Part shown: piece by piece, positions 61,093 to 64,000 of the stretch
Layout of the letters: each line of letters begins with the position of its first letter
How positions within the stretch are numbered: the stretch's first letter is position 1
Assembly (NCBI RefSeq): GCF_003384725.1
Contig: NZ_QNVV01000001.1
Coordinates: forward strand, 248,001 to 312,000
Length of the DNA: 64,000 bases
Reading direction: 5' to 3'
Source: Chryseobacterium pennipullorum
GTDB lineage: Bacteria > Bacteroidota > Bacteroidia > Flavobacteriales > Weeksellaceae
The notes under the pieces: generated by a model
What the model saw: only the letters and a program-made list of their open reading frames with translations
Database searches by the model: none
Told to the model about the DNA's origin: nothing
Made by a program: the position numbers and the translations under genes

Positions 61093-62892
61093 TCAATTTC
61101 CAAAATTCACAAAACGTGGAATGTCTGTACCGAAATTATTCAATGGCATAAGGTTGTTTCTATTGCTGTTAAAATCAAAGACCGAATGATTATCAAAAGG
61201 AACCTTCGGATAATAGGTAAAGGAAATCTGAATTCTGTTGAAAACCAGAAACGGATTATTAATCAGGACTCCTATTCCTATTTTTGTATTTGCATTTGTT
61301 TTCAGAAGCTGGTCGTCGGGCATTCCCAGCCAGCCGACTGCCGCCGTCAGATAAGGACTGAAATGGAAGTTTTTCCATGTCTTATTGATAAACAGCTGAA
61401 GCTGGTATCTTAAAACCAGTTTTTTCGTTCCGATATAATCTGCATTGTACACTGGAAATTCGTCAGCAGCAGTAAGATTAATCCTGTCTTTGTAAGAATA
61501 ATTGTGCTGTGGATTCCCCAATGCCAAAGTAGGTGAAAAGAAGTGTCTGGCTTTGGCAAACTTCCAATCCTGGAGAGGGGTAAAATAGGTACCATCCAGA
61601 CGAAAAGACTCCCGGTTGCGGCTGTCTTCATTAAAAAACCTACCAAACTGAGCTCTCACGTTGAAGTAACCGATCTTTGTAAAATCTCCATACGATGCGG
61701 AAATTCCCACGTAAGGCTTCACTTCATTACTTCTTGACAAACCTCCGGCAGTTATATTCACTGAATTGCCATATGCAATATCCTCCGGAAGGTCATATTG
61801 AAAAATATTCCTCTGCACTGAAAAGTTTCTGCGGATAAATCCGATGGACATCAGAAAGCTGCTGTACGACTTAAAATAGTCGTAGCGGTCAATTCCAGGG
61901 CTGTCTTTATACTGATAGTTCTGAAATCTACCAATCACGGCAATATTGCTGGATACTTTTTCACGGGGATCAGATGAAACAGGGATCTGGTAACCTCCCC
62001 ATACATCCTGGCTGTACACCTTAATCTGAACTTCAGGATAAGCGGTATCTGTTTCTACCGGAAGTAAAACATTCCGCATAAAATATTCAAAACTGAGGCC
62101 TCCCGCCCATTTCGTCAATGGGGAGAAAAAATCACGTCTGACATTGAAATTGATTCTTTCGTTTCTGAAAAAATCACGCTCCCCAAGAAGCTGGGCATTG
62201 ATATAAGAACCAAAAAGGTTATAGGCTGTATAGCTTCCCAACAGGTAATTTTGCTTTTCTTTAGAGTCGTTTCTATACAGAAAATCCAATGTATGACCCA
62301 GCCCAAGAACATTTTCTTCTGTCACGCCCAAACCAATTTTACTACCGGAATAACTGACCCTCGGCTTTAAACTCCATGAATCGAGGATCTTGACAACAAC
62401 ATCGATGGAGTCTTTATTTGATGTACTGTCGGAAACACTGATATTTACCCGGTTGATGAAAGGCATTGTTCTGAGCAGACGTTCCGATTCGTACAGTTTC
62501 TGAGCATTATATTCTTCGCCTTCTTCAAAAAGCAAATAATGATTAACGGTTGATACTTTTGTGGTAGCGTGAAGATGGTCCGTCAGCCAGTCGTACCATT
62601 TCAGCTTTTCCTTACTGTCCTGGGAGCCGTATCCGAACGGGTCTATGGTTTCTACACGGATATTTCTGATGTATTTTTTATTGTGGGTCTCCTGAAGCAG
62701 TTTTTCAGTTCTGGATTTTACGGAGGTAGAATCCGCTTCCCTACGGAATATCAGCCGGTGAATGAATTTGGTCACTTTTCTCTGATCAGAAAATTCTTCT
62801 ATTTTGTAGTACAGTGAATCTTTTTTTTCCTGTGCTTTGATACAAAAAAAGCAGCTTACGAGGAACATCAGAATTACAGTCGGTTTAGTCAT
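61093..62892 (-). CDS. Outer-membrane barrel protein of the Omp85/BamA superfamily, 599 aa
   Basis: A signal peptide (MFLVSCFFCIKAQ) leads into a POTRA-like domain at about 75-175 (EEGEEYNAQKLYESERLLRTMPFINRVNISVSDSTSNKDSIDVVVKI), followed by a barrel of about 400 residues with alternating aromatic strands (WSLKPRVSYSGSKIGLGVTEENVLGLGHTLDF). One POTRA suggests a dedicated exporter or lipid-related member rather than BamA itself, which has five. The C terminus ends FGN, unlike the usual aromatic end of BamA. No partner gene nearby. Confidence 0.75.
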   Translation of the reverse strand: MTKPTVILMFLVSCFFCIKAQEKKDSLYYKIEEFSDQRKVTKFIHRLIFRREADSTSVKSRTEKLLQETHNKKYIRNIRVETIDPFGYGSQDSKEKLKWYDWLTDHLHATTKVSTVNHYLLFEEGEEYNAQKLYESERLLRTMPFINRVNISVSDSTSNKDSIDVVVKILDSWSLKPRVSYSGSKIGLGVTEENVLGLGHTLDFLYRNDSKEKQNYLLGSYTAYNLFGSYINAQLLGERDFFRNERINFNVRRDFFSPLTKWAGGLSFEYFMRNVLLPVETDTAYPEVQIKVYSQDVWGGYQIPVSSDPREKVSSNIAVIGRFQNYQYKDSPGIDRYDYFKSYSSFLMSIGFIRRNFSVQRNIFQYDLPEDIAYGNSVNITAGGLSRSNEVKPYVGISASYGDFTKIGYFNVRAQFGRFFNEDSRNRESFRLDGTYFTPLQDWKFAKARHFFSPTLALGNPQHNYSYKDRINLTAADEFPVYNADYIGTKKLVLRYQLQLFINKTWKNFHFSPYLTAAVGWLGMPDDQLLKTNANTKIGIGVLINNPFLVFNRIQISFTYYPKVPFDNHSVFDFNSNRNNLMPLNNFGTDIPRFVNFGN

Positions 62893-63103
62893 TATTCATC
62901 AAAAATTTCAACAGACTTTACAATATCAATTTATACGCCAATATACGTTAAAAATATACTCCTCCGAACAATAATCATGTTTTGAAACCTACTATTTGTA
63001 ACCAAACCGTTTTCCTCTTGATCATCTGGTGAAAATTTCTGTATACAGGGTTCTCAAAGCCATCTTTTTTCGCTATTTTTACCTCATTATACATATCTAA
63101 TAC

Positions 63104-63589
63104 ATGAAAACAATCATACTTGCCGGAATAATAGCCTTTGGAGGACTTCTAACAGTTAATGCACAGTGTAAAACCACATCCACACTGGTGGAAAATTTTG
63201 ATACCTGGAAAGACATTGACAAATGCTGGACCGCACAACCAGGAAAGGCGATGCTATATGCAAGTGATAAAAGAATCGTATTCTATTCGATGATGAGTCC
63301 CGGAGAGAATATGTATCTGGTCACTCCAAAAATAAAAGCCGGAAACTATACGCTTACTTTTGATGTTTCGGACAACGGCGGAGAAACAACACTGGAACTT
63401 TTTTCAGTTAACAATTCATCTGATCCCAAATCCTATGTTTCAATAGCCAAACCTTCAAAGATCACAGGAGATAAAAAAACATATAATCTTTCCCTGAAAA
63501 AAGATACCCATCTGGGGCTGAAAGTTTTACTGAACGGCATCCACCAGGCAGTTTATATGGACAATCTTTCGCTGACCCCAAAAAAATAA
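63104..63589 (+). CDS. Secreted protein with beta-sandwich-like domain, 161 aa
   Basis: A signal peptide (IILAGIIAFGGLLTVNAQ) and a single beta-rich domain: STLVENFDTWKDIDKCWTAQPGKAMLYASDKRIVFYSMMSPGENMYLVTPKIKAGNYTLTFDVSD, ending VYMDNLSLTPKK. The opening and ending resemble the jelly-roll modules found in Bacteroidota cleaved-adhesin and choice-of-anchor proteins. There is no sorting tail, so it is likely released. Function unknown. Confidence 0.7.
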   Translation: MKTIILAGIIAFGGLLTVNAQCKTTSTLVENFDTWKDIDKCWTAQPGKAMLYASDKRIVFYSMMSPGENMYLVTPKIKAGNYTLTFDVSDNGGETTLELFSVNNSSDPKSYVSIAKPSKITGDKKTYNLSLKKDTHLGLKVLLNGIHQAVYMDNLSLTPKK

Positions 63590-63706
63590 TGAATGCAAAA
63601 TATTTATCATCATGAGCGTCTCGTCAATGCTACATGTTGATGACAACCAATTTATCTACCCATCAGCCATGGATTTTTTCCCATGGCCGATATAGTACCC
63701 AATAAT

Positions 63707-63730
63707 TAAAGCCCCTTGATTGGGGCTTTA
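63707..63730. terminator. Bidirectional intrinsic terminator
   Basis: TAAAGCCCC and GGGGCTTTA form a perfect 9-bp stem with a 6-nt loop, between the gene ending at 63589 and the convergent gene ending at 63741. Confidence 0.88.
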
Positions 63731-63740
63731 TTGTTTACTT

Positions 63741-64000
63741 TTATTTTTCTTTTCCAATATTTTCTGATAATAGAAGAATCTCTTTATTGATTGCCTCTGC
63801 ATTTGCTTTTTTCGTAATGATACTGCCATGACTTGCGTTCATTATGATTTGTTTTCCATTTGAAGAAAGTTCCTTTATTTCTCTTTGCATATCAAACCAT
63901 AACTGAAGCTGTTTTTCGGGATCGATTCCGGCTTTTCTGTATTTTTCTTTTTGGAACTCTTTGTACTGTTCTGTGGCAGTAAAAACCAAAACAGGTAATG
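63741..64000 (-). CDS. Alpha/beta-hydrolase-type protein, C-terminal part (cut by window edge)
   Basis: The frame is open to the right edge, so only the last 86 residues are seen: LPVLVFTATEQY, then KAGIDPEKQLQLWFDMQREIKELSSNGKQIIMNASHGSIITKKANAEAINKEI. A strand with PVLV followed by a late His in ASHGS matches the end of alpha/beta hydrolases, with His as the last member of the triad. The nucleophile and acid lie outside the window. The TTG at 63989 is not the true start because coding continues past it. Confidence 0.7.
   Translation of the reverse strand, partial: LPVLVFTATEQYKEFQKEKYRKAGIDPEKQLQLWFDMQREIKELSSNGKQIIMNASHGSIITKKANAEAINKEILLLSENIGKEK

Overview
The window looks like a chromosomal segment of a Chryseobacterium-like flavobacterium (Bacteroidota). 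Several things point there. Promoters match the Bacteroidota pattern TTG-N19-TAnnTTTG, and many starts have no Shine-Dalgarno sequence. The base composition is moderately AT-rich. The gene families are typical: large type II-C Cas9, DUF4280 spike protein, three Crp/Fnr paralogues, MocR and TetR regulators, fasciclin and ferritin-like proteins, and a YclNOPQ-type siderophore importer. Identifications are by reading motifs only; no database search was run.

Layout. 1-4906: type II-C CRISPR-Cas end with cas1 (cut by the window edge), cas9 and a divergent tracrRNA; the array must lie left of the window. 4972-8496: tex, a HAD phosphatase and an RDD membrane protein. 8605-13987: a four-gene operon of LysM-like protein, DUF4280 (PAAR-like) spike, a 927-residue two-enzyme peptidoglycan hydrolase, and a lipoprotein that could be its immunity protein. 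14190-21333: M28 peptidase, histone H1-like protein, MocR/GNAT pair, AraC/MFS pair, DUF488, small lipoprotein. 21446-23850: two TetR paralogues (one with an in-frame stop) and three small transcription units that share the same 18-bp operator, promoter and terminator layout. 24067-32274: two small proteins, then a six-gene CheB/CheR plus hybrid histidine kinase operon. 32583-37443: two Crp/Fnr genes, MarR, ferrochelatase, photolyase. 37641-40757: an orphan adenylation-carrier-reductase enzyme. 41157-46126: a predicted Crp/Fnr-controlled small RNA, DUF421, two ferritin-like proteins with fasciclin, ECF sigma with anti-sigma. 46310-52841: small stress-type proteins, siderophore importer with a Fur-like box and PchR-like regulator, lysine-rich DUF892 protein. 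52938-64000: surface protein, third Crp/Fnr, DUF1573, two-component system, membrane-anchored ExoVII-like protein, second predicted Crp/Fnr-controlled small RNA, DUF4142 lipoprotein, outer-membrane barrel, exported protein and a partial hydrolase.

The least explained signals are non-coding. (1) Three paralogous transcripts each sit behind an AGACACT-N4-AGTGTCT operator next to duplicated TetR genes. (2) Two short transcripts 19 kb apart have the identical layout of TTATGA-N6-TCATAA, exactly 20 bp, TACTTTTG, about 37 nt, hairpin terminator. That is the geometry of class II Crp/Fnr activation. (3) The same tandem 16-bp boxes, 30 bp apart, lie over the -7 elements of both marR and the photolyase-ferrochelatase operon.
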